Source of the DNA: Cladopsammia gracilis
Lineage: Eukaryota > Cnidaria > Anthozoa > Scleractinia > Dendrophylliidae
Direction: 5' to 3'
NCBI GenBank assembly: GCA_022457155.1
Contig: JAJGOT010000931.1
Coordinates: forward strand, 62,001 to 126,000
Length of the DNA: 64,000 bases
Shown here: piece by piece, positions 1 to 11,974 of the stretch
Numbering within the stretch: position 1 is the stretch's first letter
How the letters are laid out: every line of letters starts with the position of its first letter
Translations under genes and position numbers: made by a program
The notes under the pieces: model-generated
The model's database searches: none
Told to the model about the DNA's origin: nothing
The model's input: only the letters and a program-made list of their open reading frames with translations

Positions 1-36
1 AAGAGATTTTATACTTTGTTTTGCTTCTGTTTTTAG

Positions 37-2482
37 AGCTGATGTTTGGCGTAAAGATTGTAATAACAGGTGACCAACTTCCCAAGAGTGAGAATGCCAT
101 CATTATAATGAATCACAGGTGCCGCCTGGACTGGATGTTCTACTGGAGTGTGGTGGCTCGGCATGGAGAGCTTCAGCATGAGAAGATTATAATGAAACAT
201 GAACTCAAGTATGTTCCTGGTCCGGGTGAGTGTGATGATAATCTTAATCAGTGCCGTCAGTAAGGACTGGGGTACATGGATTTTCCCTGGTTACCATAGA
301 GTTCTGGAAGTACATGTAGCAATCCCTTTAACAAATTGACGTCAGGTTTTTATGCGTCTGTCCTCTTATTGATGATTAAATTCGTCATAACATTGTCAAA
401 TTGCTGTGGATCCACGAGCCGTAGGCCAAAAAACGCCAAAACTGATGTTGAAATGAAGGAAGGAAATGCCAAATGCGATCGCCAGAAAACCAGAATTTCA
501 TAGCCATAATTCGGAGAAACACGGGCTTGTAAATAAAACGTTTGAGTAGAGTAAGTCAGAAACACCGAAAAATTGGAATTTTGAAACTAACCTTTATTCC
601 GGTTAAAAATTGTTCTCAAATAATCCGTTGAAACATGGTTCAGTTCACCTCCGGTAAAGCTTATTTCAGTGACATGCAGCACTATAATCCTGCTCACTGC
701 CAATTTTCAGGTCTGGATTCTCAACAAACATCTTCATCTTTCCGCGTTAAGGTTGTGTTTTAGCTTCTTGAGGTTCATCTCATCTATTTTGGACGATTTT
801 CTTATTGAATAATTCTGGATTTGTGAAAGAATTCTCGCCACGAAAAACACAGCGCTGACAAGTTTGGAAAAAACTTTCGCTGATGGCGTCAGTTTTATCG
901 TTTTATCTGTCTTTACTCTTATTGATAATAAAAATTAGCCAATCAGCGCGCGAGAATTCGCACAGTTATTGTAAAAATTACGTTTGGAATTAACAGGCCT
1001 AAGGCATGGTTTGCATGGGCCTGGGATACTCCTTGAAAACTTCTTGAATTGCTTGAATTTTGTGAAAAAGTCCTTGAATCTTTGAGACTACAGCAAAATA
1101 AGTTCATTTTAACATCAAAAGATTGAAAAGATTGTAAAGATTGTAAAATTACAATCTAACATCGGCCGAGAAACGCTTTTGAAGTCTCAAGGCAAAGCAT
1201 TCTATATCAGGACAATTCAGTGTTTCTTATTCAAAGTACCTAAGTAACCGCGCCTTCAATGGGGTATTTTAGCCCTCCTCTAAGAAAACAAAACCACGAG
1301 GGAAATGTAGCTTGACACATTGCTCGAAGCTTGAAATTTATTTGACTTTGGCACTCTTCAAATAAATTGAAAAGGTCAAAGAGGAAACTGCATATATAAT
1401 CGGCAGTGGGAACTTAATTCCCTGTACAAAGGCTGGGTGACTAAATATCATTCATTATACTGAGGACTTTATTACATAGAGGTTCATTATATAGAGGTTA
1501 CACTGTCTGTATTGTTTTCTGGCGTGACTGTGCAAAATATGTAATATTATCATGACACAATAATGTGAGTGCCTGAGTGAATGGATTCCCTGAATTTTGT
1601 GATAACGTCCTGGAAAAGTCCTTGAATAAAAGTTCTTTAAAGCAGTATGAACCATGTAAGAGGCCACAACTTTTGGGTAGCTGTTACTTTCGGGCACCTA
1701 AAATATTCTAGTAATATTGATTGATTGATTGATTGATTGATTGACTGACAGGTTGGGCCATGCAGAATGCTTTGTACATTTTCTTAAAGCGTCGTTGGGA
1801 GCAGGATGAGAGCTACCTCAATACAGTGCTTAGTTATTTTGTAGATTCATCAGATTGTCTGCAGCTCCTTCTATTTCCTGAGGGTACTAACTTTGAAGAT
1901 GCCAGCAAAGTAAAGAGCAATTCATTTGCCAAAAAAAACAACCTTCCAAGCTATGACTATGTCTTGCATCCACGCATCCGTGGCTTCACGTATTGCGTGG
2001 AAAAACTTCGTCAAGGAAGACTGGATGCTATTCATGATGTCACAATTGGATTTTCAGAAAATTACTGCTTTGAAGAAATAGACCTACTTAAGGGAAATGT
2101 TCCAGATGAAATTCATTTTCATCTTCAGCGCTACTCTAATGAGGAGCTTCCTCAAGACACACAAGGTCTTGAAGAATGGTGCTGTGAACGATGGAAACAA
2201 AAGGAAGAAAGACTGAAAAACTTCTACACTAAAGACAAACGTTTTGGCCCCCCTCCTGAGCTGGCTAGTGAGGTTCAAGTCACAGTTAGACGTCTATTCA
2301 TGAAATGCTTTGTATTTTGGGTGTTATTCACTGTCTGTGTTTCATTTCTGCTGTATGTGTCAGTGCTAGTAAGGTGGTATGCTGTCATCATAGGCACTAT
2401 GTTTGTTGTGCTGTCTCTTTGTGGAGGAACTGACAAAATTTTCCTACAGACACAGAAATCGTTGAGTATAAAAGCCAACTGA
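37..2482 (+). CDS. LCLAT1: Lysocardiolipin acyltransferase 1, last two exons (5' part outside the window)
   Basis: Acyl-CoA:lysophospholipid acyltransferase of the AGPAT/PlsC family; the vertebrate protein works in ER and mitochondria-associated membranes, remodelling cardiolipin and phosphatidylinositol. Two exons are seen: 37-225 and 1752-2482. The acceptor AG is at 35-36, the donor GTGAG at 226, and the second acceptor AG at 1750-1751. Splicing restores a glycine codon in the stretch VPGPGWAMQ. Exon one carries the catalytic H-x4-D motif (NHRCRLDW). Exon two carries the acyl-acceptor motif FPEGT and the family stretch around VLHPR..GFT. Two hydrophobic C-terminal segments precede the TGA at 2480-2482, as in LCLAT1. 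Residue order and the long segment after FPEGT match LCLAT1 better than AGPAT3/4/5 from memory. Upstream exons and the start codon lie before base 1. No frameshift is seen. Confidence 0.88.
226..1751 (+). other. Intron of LCLAT1
   Basis: GT-AG intron of about 1.5 kb. I see no coding sequence in it. A run of about seven ATTG units (1717-1745) sits directly before the 3' splice site, where it replaces much of the usual pyrimidine tract. Confidence 0.8.
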
Positions 2483-2636
2483 CGGAAACAGTACTTCCTA
2501 GAAATATAATTTATTAATGATTATGGATAATAATCAATAATGATTATCATACATAAGGCTATCATGAGCTTTAGCTCATGTCATTTTAACTACAATATTG
2601 CAATTTCCTGAAAGAACAACATTTGAGTGTCTTATT

Positions 2637-3526
2637 ATTGATCCTGGATGTCGTTTGAAATGGCTCAAAAATCAGCCCACTTTACATACCATTGGTTTCA
2701 CTCTGCAGTTTGAAAACAGTTCATCGTGTGAACAAAATGTTTTTGACCGCAAATTGACAACAAATTGATTATATCACGTAACATTGGTCTTGTGATGAAT
2801 GAATTTCAACTCGCAGTCACCTGAAATGTGCTCAGAAAATACCCAGTGCTAGGATCATCCAAGCGTGACATGTTTTCTGCTTTCTGTTTACATGCGAAGG
2901 ATTGCATTTGGCTCTAGCACTAGGATCATCCTATCTGGGAGGTAGGATGATCTTAGCGCTTGGATCATCCTAGCTCCATGTAAATGGCCTCAAGAGCCCC
3001 AGGGTTATCTTCACTTTTGTCATTGTTGCCCGCCGTCTTGCTTTGCAGTCACGCTGAACTCAAAGGTACTGGGACCATCCTGCCAAATTTTTCATGTAAA
3101 CCAAAAGAAAAGTTGATCCTGGAAGCCACATTTATACATGTAAACCAAATGAACCTTCTGGGATGATCCTCTTTCCATTTTAAAAAGTTATTCTAGTCTA
3201 CAGTATATTCAGTTCAATTTAAATTGTATTTGCTTAGCTAGCCGTTGACCAGCCATTGCCAGATTAGTGTACTAATGGCAATTATCTCAATTAAAGTAAA
3301 GTTAAAATGGGGCCTTAGAGCTCTTCCTGTTCAAGTTACAGAAAGTTAAGTACAAGAAATATCTTATTTGAAGGCCTCATAGGCTACTGCAAGTTCATTG
3401 TACATTCTTCACAGGTTCAATGTTATCGATCTTGTTGTCCATACAAAAATTTGATCATCTGGTGAAACCAACGGTGTGTAAAGTGGGCTGATTTTCAAGC
3501 AATTTCAAAGGAAGTGCGGGATCAAT
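2637..3526. mobile_element. Non-autonomous DNA element, ~0.9 kb, long terminal inverted repeats
   Basis: The left end (2637-2705: ATTGATCC, then TTTGAAAT, then AAATCAGCCCACTTTACA, then TTGGTTTCAC) is repeated inverted at 3459-3526. The arms are about 65 bp with scattered mismatches. The interior (2850-3172) holds many GGATCATCC/GGATGATCC palindromes in both orientations. It has no transposase ORF. The element lies just after the LCLAT1 stop and so is probably in its 3' UTR or flank. A target-site duplication could not be fixed. Confidence 0.7.
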
Positions 3527-4172
3527 GGTATTATACTTCTTACTATGAAAATAATAATCTAGTTTCTGACAGCAATGATTTACTTCTGCCTTTAATAGAC
3601 TCATGACCTAATTGTGTCCCAGGCAAACTTTAATCTGTTGTTTCTCCAAAGAGGTTTACAGTTCTGTTTTCCTTAGGTGGCTACAAGCATTCTGCACTTT
3701 CTCTCAGTCTTCAAGAAATGTCGCAAGAAGTTGCTCTGCAGTGAAGCGCAATACATAAAAAAATTATCTCCATGATACATACCAAGTTTCTTTTTTCAGT
3801 TTCTTTTTTCGCAATTTATTGTATATTACAAATAATTGTAAATCGTGTATGCATAAATATTGATTATTTTATTAATGTTAGATCATCGATATTTGATCTG
3901 GCTTGTTCACTCAACTTTCAAAACATTGTTGTATATAATTATTATACTAGGAATATTGTCTTGAGTGAAATTCCAAGGATGGAAATGAGCACTTGCCCAG
4001 GCGAGGGTCAAATCGTCTTCTGAAAGTTATTCACCCAAATGGTGAGTGCTCTCAAAATTAAGTTCCCAAACCTCAGATGCTATTTATCAAATATTATTTT
4101 ATATAATGATCTGCCAGCTGTAGGTATAGCTAGTTTATCTTCTGTTTAGCTTTCTAAAACTCATTAATAATA

Positions 4173-4406
4173 GTCCATTTTACAGTTGTGTGCTTGGTGA
4201 CCTTGTCTTTGAGTGGAAGCGAGGCTGGAGGTGACCTTGCTTTGATAAAAACCTTTCTGCCGTTCATATGTTAATAATGCTTTTTCTAATGCTAACTAGG
4301 TAAATTTACATCTAAAAAGCTCCAAGGTCTGTATCATAACAAGGTCAACTTCAACCTCAGTTTTACTCAAAGGCCAGGACGCTAAGAAGACAACTGTAAA
4401 ATGGTC
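4173..4406. mobile_element. MITE, 234 bp, TA target site (copy 1)
   Basis: Terminal inverted repeats of about 46 bp begin GTCCATTTTACAGTTGTG and end with the inverse; TA flanks both sides (4171-4172 and 4407-4408). A second copy is at 42733-42965. The TA duplication suggests Tc1/mariner-type mobilisation (inference). Confidence 0.8.
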
Positions 4407-4961
4407 TATTCATTGGCGATTTTATTTATTCCTTTTCTCCGCATTTAATGATCAGTTTCTGAAGCTATATCAAACACTCGAAAGATTGTTTCATCAGGTA
4501 CTGAAGAAGGTTTAAAAAAACTTGGCTGTGCCTCGTTTTTTCAACTCATTTCTCGGTGTTTGATTATCCTGGTGAAACACTTCCTCGTGTTTAAATATAT
4601 TACGTAAAGCCTGTTTTTATTGCTGTTCTTTTGTTAATATATATGTTGTAGTTCAATTTTGCTCATGGTACAATTTCTTTTAAGCCTTTTAACCAGTACA
4701 GAATATTTCATCCAGCACAAAAGTTTTTAACCTGGTTTGCGATTTTTGGGTTGGGGTTAGGGATAAATGTTGGTTTAGCGATTAGCCGTTAAGCATTTGT
4801 TTCAAAAGGTTAGCTTTTAAGTAAGGTTAGGGTTGGGCTATTTTATTTGATTTCAATCTGCATGTATTTTACTGTTACATGTAAACAAATAGAAATTGTC
4901 TCAATGTACTTTTTATTTCACCAGATGTGACAACTAATTGTACTACAGCTACATTTGTATA

Positions 4962-4967
4962 AATAAA
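4962..4967 (+). promoter_or_regulatory. Candidate poly(A) signal AATAAA for LCLAT1
   Basis: An AATAAA followed within 35 bases by a T/G-rich stretch (4986-5000). It would give a 3' UTR of about 2.5 kb that includes two transposons. An earlier signal could be used instead. Confidence 0.35.
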
Positions 4968-5291
4968 CTGTTTCAACTGGAGATTGTTTCTCTTGTCCTT
5001 CCATATTTAGTAGAGTCTGCTTGCTTTTTTACAAGCTGCTGTGAAAGATGTTTCATGCCACCAGTGTGAGCAACAATAAGAACAACATAATAACAAACAT
5101 GAAGACATTAAAGGAACAAACTGATCTTTTGTGTGTGTCATTGTGTACATGTTTAATGTATTGATAGTTGATAGTTAATATGTTGCTAGTGTTAAGTGAA
5201 GGAGAAAAACTGAAGCCAGGGAATCAGACATGTGGAGAGTTTTCTCCCCAGTCCTCCCCTTGCCTCCTTCACATTATTGCCTCATTGACTC

Positions 5292-5712
5292 CCGGGGAGG
5301 GGGGGGGGGGGTACTTCCATATATGAGCTATATAGGTATGTGCCGCTGTGAAGGGTATGGTTTTCAGCCAGTTTAGTCTGGGATAGGGTATAGTAATCAG
5401 AGATTTTTGGTCTAGAATAGAGTATCATTTTCCGCGAAACTGATCAGTTGCGTGAAGAATTTAGTCTAGACGAGGTTTACTGGCAAATGACATTTAAAAA
5501 TCGGTACGGCGAGCAGTACGGCATTTTTACTGACCCCTGTTAACTAATAACTGTGACTGTGAACGAGTTTCTGGAAAATAGTGAGTCTGGAATAGGTCTA
5601 GGATAGGGTGGGGTTTTTCGGTGTTTATAGGGTTGCAAGATGCAGATAAAATGGTCTAGTATAGGTTAAGGGTCTCAGAGTCCCAGCGGCACACCCACAC
5701 CCCTCTCCCCGG
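5292..5712. mobile_element. Poly-G-ended repeat element, ~420 bp (copy 1)
   Basis: Begins CCGGGGAGG plus a run of G and ends CCCCTCTCCCCGG, an imperfect inverted terminus. The interior (GGGATAGGGTATAGTAATC and neighbours) is nearly the same as a second copy at 55478-55935. No ORF is seen. Confidence 0.75.
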
Positions 5713-5719
5713 ACTATCT

Positions 5720-5961
5720 GGGCCCGGTTGCTCGAAAGCCGGTTAACATAACCCAAGATTAAAACTTAACCGACGATTTAATTTCTCTTGTTAAAAGTGT
5801 TTTAAAAAGCTAATTATAAGTTATATACGAAGACAAGTCAGAAACGAAACTAAAGGGCAAAAATACTTTGGAAAAATCTGCATTGATTTATTATTTAACT
5901 GGAATCAAAGTTGATGCTAACCCCGGGTTAGCTTAACCGCGCTTTCAACAACTCGGCCCTG
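5720..5961. mobile_element. MITE with GGCCCGGTTG termini
   Basis: Left end GGGCCCGGTTGCTCGAAAGC and right end (inverted) AGGGCCGAGTTGTTGAAAGC, each followed by GGTTAA. About 240 bp, non-coding. It abuts the next element. Confidence 0.65.
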
Positions 5962-6132
5962 GGGGCCGTTTCTCGAAAGACCCGGTAATTACCGGGGCCC
6001 GGAAAGCCGTTTTATTTTCATTGAAGATCAAGGTTTCAAACGTTTTGCAGATAATACGATAAAACTATCAGTTAGCAAAACAAAATAGACTGGTTTGGTC
6101 GCTAGGACCCGAGTTTCGAGAAACGGGCCCCA
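5962..6132. mobile_element. MITE with GGGCCGTTTCTCGAAA termini
   Basis: Inverted ends GGGCCGTTTCTCGAAAG and (inverted) GGGCCCGTTTCTCGAAAC, with CCGGTAATTACCGG just inside the left end. About 170 bp, placed back to back with the preceding MITE. No gene is seen between it and 6633. Confidence 0.65.
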
Positions 6133-6633
6133 GGACCTTAAATCAGCAAAACTGTACAGTTTCTGGTATTTTACAAACAATAATTTTATTTTGTTTAAGT
6201 AATGCTCCACATACGAACTCAGTAAACATCATTGTTCTGCGGTATTGGCTCTTTCCCACATAGAATATCTTTGATTTCAAGGATAGGGGAGGAGCTGATG
6301 GTTCATAATTTCATTTCAGTGTCAACAAATAAAGAAAATCCATTTGCGTTAAATAAATTTTTGGGAAATGTTTGTGCTTAACCAATCAGAATAGCAGAAG
6401 ACAATAGCTAATAATTTGACGAAGTTCCCAAACACAATTTCTTTTAAAACTTGCATGTTGTGCGATTGGGTCTTAAATTACTCAAAACCTTTAAAAACAT
6501 CAGATAAAACGCACCTTGAACCTTAACCTTTTAGCGGTCTTTGAGTCTAGGCCAATAAGATCACTACTGAACAATGAAAAAAGTTGGCATTCCATCGTGC
6601 ATTGCCGTTAGCACTTTCCTTTTATTAACATTA

Positions 6634-6926
6634 GGGATGGACCATTAGAAAAGTGATGGGGGGGGGGGGGGGTGGGAACTTTGGGAGAGGCAAGAATTTT
6701 TTTTTGTCCACCTAAGGTGGAAATCTTTTTTTTTTTTCACTCGATGGCTGGAATATTTTTTTTTTTAGTAGTTTATTTTTTAATTGTCCTTGGGCAGATT
6801 TTTTTTTTTTGCGATAATGCGTGGGAATATTTTTTTTTTCTTAATAATTTACTGGGGAAATTTTTTTTTTTTGCTTTTGCCCCACCCCCCCCCCCCCCCC
6901 CCATCACTTTTCTAATGGTCCATCCC
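6634..6926. mobile_element. PIF/Harbinger-like MITE, 293 bp, TTA duplication
   Basis: Terminal inverted repeats GGGATGGACCATTAGAAAAG (left) and its exact inverse (right) are flanked on both sides by TTA (6631-6633, 6927-6929). TWA duplications are typical of PIF/Harbinger. Inside the termini are a long G run (left) and C run (right). Between them is a ladder of T-tracts, each 8-13 long and mostly about 30 bp apart. The open frame across it is low complexity and not a gene. Confidence 0.82.
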
Positions 6927-9900
6927 TTACTTAACATCAAAGAAATTAACAAACCTATGTTAATGCATATTGTTAGGTATGATCATGATAATTCCACTTA
7001 CAGTAATGTTGATCCGAATTACATAAGATTTCAGCCGCATTCCAAGACCAAATGTAACAAGCAAGCAAAACTAAGGGTCTTGGCGGGGCTGAGTTGATCT
7101 GTGTTTGAAAAGCTGTCTTAATCTCTTAACATTTAAGTTAATAAATAAAACAAAAAAAATTGAAACAGACTCCATTGTAAGGGTTAGGGTAGGGTAGTAC
7201 CGCCCAGTATTTACTCGACAATTTGTAACCTCTAGTTATATATTTTAAAAGGCGCAGCCTTTCTTCTTTGGGGTCTTTCAGATATCAAAGACTCTAAAGG
7301 TAACTAAAGGTAAAAAAACGTTACAGGGGGTGTACCATAACTGACAAAACACCGAAGGTGTCTCGATTCCAGGCCTCGCAACAGTTGACCGCGTCGAAGT
7401 TATTCAAAATGGCCGCCACGACACCAATCCGGTCGAGGTAAATATTCATGTATTATTCATTTTAGATGTGAGGGAACCCTGTGCTCGTTGGACTGAGACT
7501 GGCTGGTTGCATTTGTATCAGTTTAGGCCCTGCTGTCGCATACTGTTTGTGGAATTTACTGCTCGAAAATCCGTGTTTCAAATGGAGGAATAGACATCTT
7601 GGTCGCCATTGATGTCTGCAGATGTCTGCAAACTGTTTCTTTGTTTGGGACAGAATGCAAAGATATAGGACCCCAAGACCATAGCCCCAGTCATACCAAG
7701 GGTAAGACACACAAAACCAAAGTCCACTAGACCGCGCTCTATTTTGCAAACAGAAACACGGCACCAGCGAACGACGGAGATGAGGAAACAGAGCTCGGAT
7801 AGACAAAAAGACCACGGAAATGGAGAGATATATAATGCATGGAAGAAAAAAGGGGAAAGAATGGGATGTAAGCGCAACTACAAGCCCCCAAGTCAAGGAG
7901 AAATGTAGAGACGCAAGAAGATGGATTGAAGAAGGAGTTAAAAAACGTCATAAGCATTTTGATTGAAAACAAACAAAACAAAAAACAAAACAAACCAAAC
8001 TTAAAAAAAAAAATTTTCATCACTGATAATTTTCAGTTCATATACATGTATATCATTTATGTAAAATGTACAAGATACGAACAGCTCAACTCAAAATTGC
8101 AAACCGAGAAAGAACGAACGGAAGGGCAGCCAAGATGAAGCACAGAAAATCATAGCACAATTGAAAGGACAACTGAACCCATGAACGACTGAACAACAAG
8201 GTGACCGACAACCGAACGTTAAAACCAGCAAACAAAAGAGAGAAGGACTGAACGAATCCTTTGTGCTAGAAGAAAAAGAATTGTAGCAGAAAAAGAAACC
8301 TTAATATGTGGCTAATATTTTCATTTGTATTAAAACATTAGAGCTTCATACCGAATGTTATAATAACCGCTGCAAACCTTCAATTTAGAATGTTTGGACC
8401 AATGGGCGAAATAATTCGTTTGTGTCACACCGTAAAAACACCTAAAAGTCAAACTTAAAAATTGAAGAATTAAGACTTAAAAGGACGAAAGTAGACAGCA
8501 AAAAATCGAACGAAAACGGAACAGTTTGTTGACTAATTTGGATTTTGAACTAATCAGTTGTACCTAAACATTAAAATTCATAAACATGCATTTTAGTGAG
8601 CTCACTAAAAACTTATTAATAGACAACATAGATTGATAGTATGGAAATTTTTATCTGCTCAGAAGGTCTGTCATTCTCGTCAGGGGCACAGTGAACAGAC
8701 CCGGTAGAGAGATTAATTTATAGCAAAATACTCCCGAAGTAATACGAGCGCACGAGAGACAGGTAAAATCTCGATGAAATTGATGATTATTTTAATTTGC
8801 CAAATAAATTCGGTAAACTCTCTACCACACGTTTCAAACCGTGGTACCACAGCTGGCCCTACGTGTCTGAGCTGACTGTTATCAATCTATGTAGTTTGTT
8901 TATACGATAAAACTATTCTTTTACCTCAGTGTCCAGCATTGAAGATTTTTTGAGCTCTCTCCTGTGACTGGTGCCGTGATTCAGTGGGCGAAAAACAGCA
9001 GAGACGAGCGATGAAACAGAAACTGCAAGCCATGTTTTCGATTGCAGATGCTAACTATACTGGCTGAAGACTAAAAGCTGCTGAGTCATCCAAAAATAAT
9101 AGTCATTTTCATTCACTAAATAGACAAAACAGCCGAGCGCGGAAAGAAAACCAACATTGGGTCGTTTCGGCTAGTTTGCTCGCGACATTTGTTTGTACGC
9201 GCAATTTGAATTCAAACGCTGGATAAGGACCTGGGGCCGAGCGCGCGCAGATATGCAATAAATAGAGATTTTATGCTTATATAAATACCGTATTAATAGT
9301 ATTTGAAGTATGAAATTTGAAATAATTTAGGGAAAAGATTTATGTAAGGGAAAAGAAAAAAACAGTACGAAAGTGCGAAAGTATTTTTATAATCTTTGCA
9401 CCTTCTTATGTTATTCTTCGCGCCAAAACCGTTTAAATGTTGTAATTTGCATGATCTTTTTATATTTTCCTTGATAATGGAGTCATGACTATTTCGAAAC
9501 GTCGGATTTTATCGTTCGTTTTAACAGTTTTATGTTTTAAGAAATCTCTTTTGATACGAATTATGTTCGTGTCGGCACGCGCCATTAACCGCTAACACAC
9601 TCGGTATTCAAGAGTCTTCACTCTACTTGACGGAAGATGGAAGCTAGCTATAAATGCGAACGAAGCTTGGTGATGCAGAGTTACGCCTTTCACAGCCGCT
9701 TGCAGACCGGAATCTGCTCAGTCGCCCTTGTAACAAGCGCAACCATCAAATGATCTAAATTTTCAGTGGAAGGTCAGAAAGCAGAGAAAGGGAATTACTG
9801 TCATTTGGTTGACAAATATAGCATCTCTTGGAATTCACTTTGGATGAAGGATGACTTTCATATGAATGAAAATTAAGCCGACAGCAATCGACGTATATAG

Positions 9901-10765
9901 CATGAAATAGTAGCCTAATTTTTACCGTCATTCGCATATCAGAGAAGGATATATTTGGGGGAACACGCTTATCAAGGGTACATTTTACGAAATGCCCATC
10001 TCTGTGAACGTTCTAGGTAAGTTTAATATATATAATCTATTTTGCCACTCAAATATTTTCAAAGGAATCATTTGTTCGACTTATCGTGCAATGTCAAATG
10101 CCGTATACTCTTACGACCTTCTCTTACCTAGCAATAGTCACTGGACAAATTTAATAACGTTTACGCAGGTTTCGTAAACTTGACGGAAGTTGTATTCACC
10201 GTTCATTAGTTTAATTATCTTTCTGCTTGATACGTAGCATTGGCTCAGTCGAAAAAAATCTTTATTTCTTGTTTCGATGGACTCAGTTTCCGCAGCAAGC
10301 CGACAACGGATTTAGATGTTGAACCAAACACCATTTTAAACGGGAAATCTAAATATCATTTATAAGTGAACACATTATTAACACTGTGCTGCCGAGATTT
10401 GCATGAAGGAACTCAGCGTCAATGACTCTTCAAAGACGCATTTTGCAATTTCTCGGATCACCAGTTTTCGTCACCTCTCGATCACTGACGGGCGTAGAAA
10501 GTGTCAAATGTAGGGACCGCATACTGATCAGGAACAACAACTTTTGACTGGCTTTTTGTCTTGGAGGGGAGGACTCATTTGCAGTGGCACCCTGAAGGGA
10601 AGGGTCATGGTAGAACGGTTTGCTAATCAGTATTAAATGATTATCGTAAAACCAAAACCAAAGCAACTACTACTAACAAGAAAAGACAAAAGATCTACCA
10701 TTCACATTTCAGTTGCGCAATATCGCTACAAATCATTCAAAACTGAAATTTAGCAAAAAATTTGC
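6927..10765. other. Stretch without recognisable gene
   Basis: AT-rich, non-repetitive by eye. Overlapping frames on the minus strand at 7460-8020 are in a purine-rich tract with no recognisable domain. Around 9474-9504 there is a stem-loop followed by CGAAACGTC, part of a motif class discussed in the findings. No RNA gene is seen. Confidence 0.5.
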
Positions 10766-11525
10766 AACCAGTGCCAAGCGCGGGAAAATATACAACCAGA
10801 CCCAAGGGCGGGAAAATATACAACCAGAGCCAAGGGCGGCAAAACATACAACTGTTGTAATTTCTTTTTAAAAACGCGCTGTTTGTGGGCGAGGAAGCCA
10901 GCGTTTCGGCAATGCTGCCTTCATCGTCAGAGCACCAAACTTGCCTTTGAAGTGTCCAACATACATATGTTTTGATTATTTTGTTGCGTTCGGTCGGTTT
11001 TATGGAGACTGGACACATCTGACCAATAGCAACAAGCGACACTCAATAACGCAATCAACCAATCGGAACTCGAAACATAAACATGCAACAGATGCCAAGC
11101 GCGAAAAAACGTGTAAGCGAAACCGGTGACAAGAGCGGGAAAACATGTAACCGAAACCGATGCCAAGCGCGGGAAAACGTGTAAGCGAAACCGGTGACAA
11201 GTGCGTGAAAACATGTAACCGAAACCGGTGACAAGCGCGGGAAATGATGCATGCATCCGGTGCCAAACGCGGCAAAACATACGACCGGTTTTACAGGCAG
11301 GAAAGTATGAAACCGGAGCAAAGCGCAGGAAAACTTGCTTCTGGTGCCAAGCGCGGGAAAACGTGCAACCGGTGGAAAGGGCGGGAAAACGTGCAACCGG
11401 TGCCAAGTGTAGGAAAACATGTAACCAATGCTAAACGGCATGCAATCTGTGCTAAGCGCGGGAAACGTGCAACCGTTGCAAGCGCTGGAAAACGTGTAAA
11501 CGGTGGCAAGCGCGGATAAACGCGC
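10766..11525. repeat. Minisatellite of 28-34 bp units carrying an E2F-like box
   Basis: About three units at 10766-10858 and about fifteen at 11086-11525. The core is TGCCAAGCGCGGGAAAACG followed by TGCAACCGG. Units at 11086-11220 alternate between two 34 bp variants (ATGTAACCGAAACCG and GTGTAAGCGAAACCG), giving a 68 bp higher-order repeat; later units are about 28 bp. GCGCGGGAAAA inverted is TTTTCCCGCGC, the E2F consensus shape. The break between the two blocks holds a stem-loop segment (10890-10935) and a CCAAT-bearing flank. Open frames across the array on both strands come from the repeat and are not genes. Confidence 0.85.
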
Positions 11526-11758
11526 ATGGGACATAAGCCAACTCACAATGGTTCTAGTTTTGTATCTTATTGATTCAAACAACAGTATGAACACATTTTC
11601 AAAACCTTAATTAGCGCATTCATGGCTACATCGATGATGACTTTGCAGTTCGTATTATGACACAACCCTTTCTTTGCAGAGTTTGATGCAAACACAAACA
11701 AAAGCGCAAGTAGAACAGTAATTACAGTTTAAAAGCACATTAGGAAAGGAAAACTGTT

Positions 11759-11974
11759 TTAACCCTCATTAACACCCAAGAATGCCCGAAATCAAAATTT
11801 AAGAAAAATCCCAAATTTTATTTTGCAAAATGTTAAAAAACAAATGTTACCATGCAAAAGTACTGCCGAAGAGGTTTCATTTGAATGGTCACGCCATAGG
11901 ATTTCGTTGTCAGACTCAAAAGTTAGAACTACACTACATGTCTCCATAATTGACTCTGGGAGTGTAAGGGTTAA
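11759..11974. mobile_element. ~216 bp inverted-repeat element, probable parent of the 106 bp satellite
   Basis: Left end TTAACCCTCATTAACACCC and right end (inverted) TTAACCCTTACACTCCC. The centre (GTACTGCCG, TTTCATTTGAATGGTCAC, AGGATTTC, CTCAAAAGTTAGAAC) is homologous to the ~106 bp units arrayed elsewhere in the window. Other single copies lie at 35344-35530 and 56965-57173. Confidence 0.75.

Noticed and set aside
6672..7097. 141-codon frame rich in Phe and Pro
   Set aside because: It reads through the T-tracts and C-run of a MITE.
7462..8023. Three overlapping minus-strand frames of 94-144 codons
   Set aside because: Purine-rich plus strand gives hydrophobic-looking minus-strand frames; no domain, no consistent frame.
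11055..11594. Long minus-strand frame (179 codons) and several frames on both strands across 10.9-11.5 kb
   Set aside because: They are translations of the 28-34 bp minisatellite; frames exist on both strands because the unit lacks stops.
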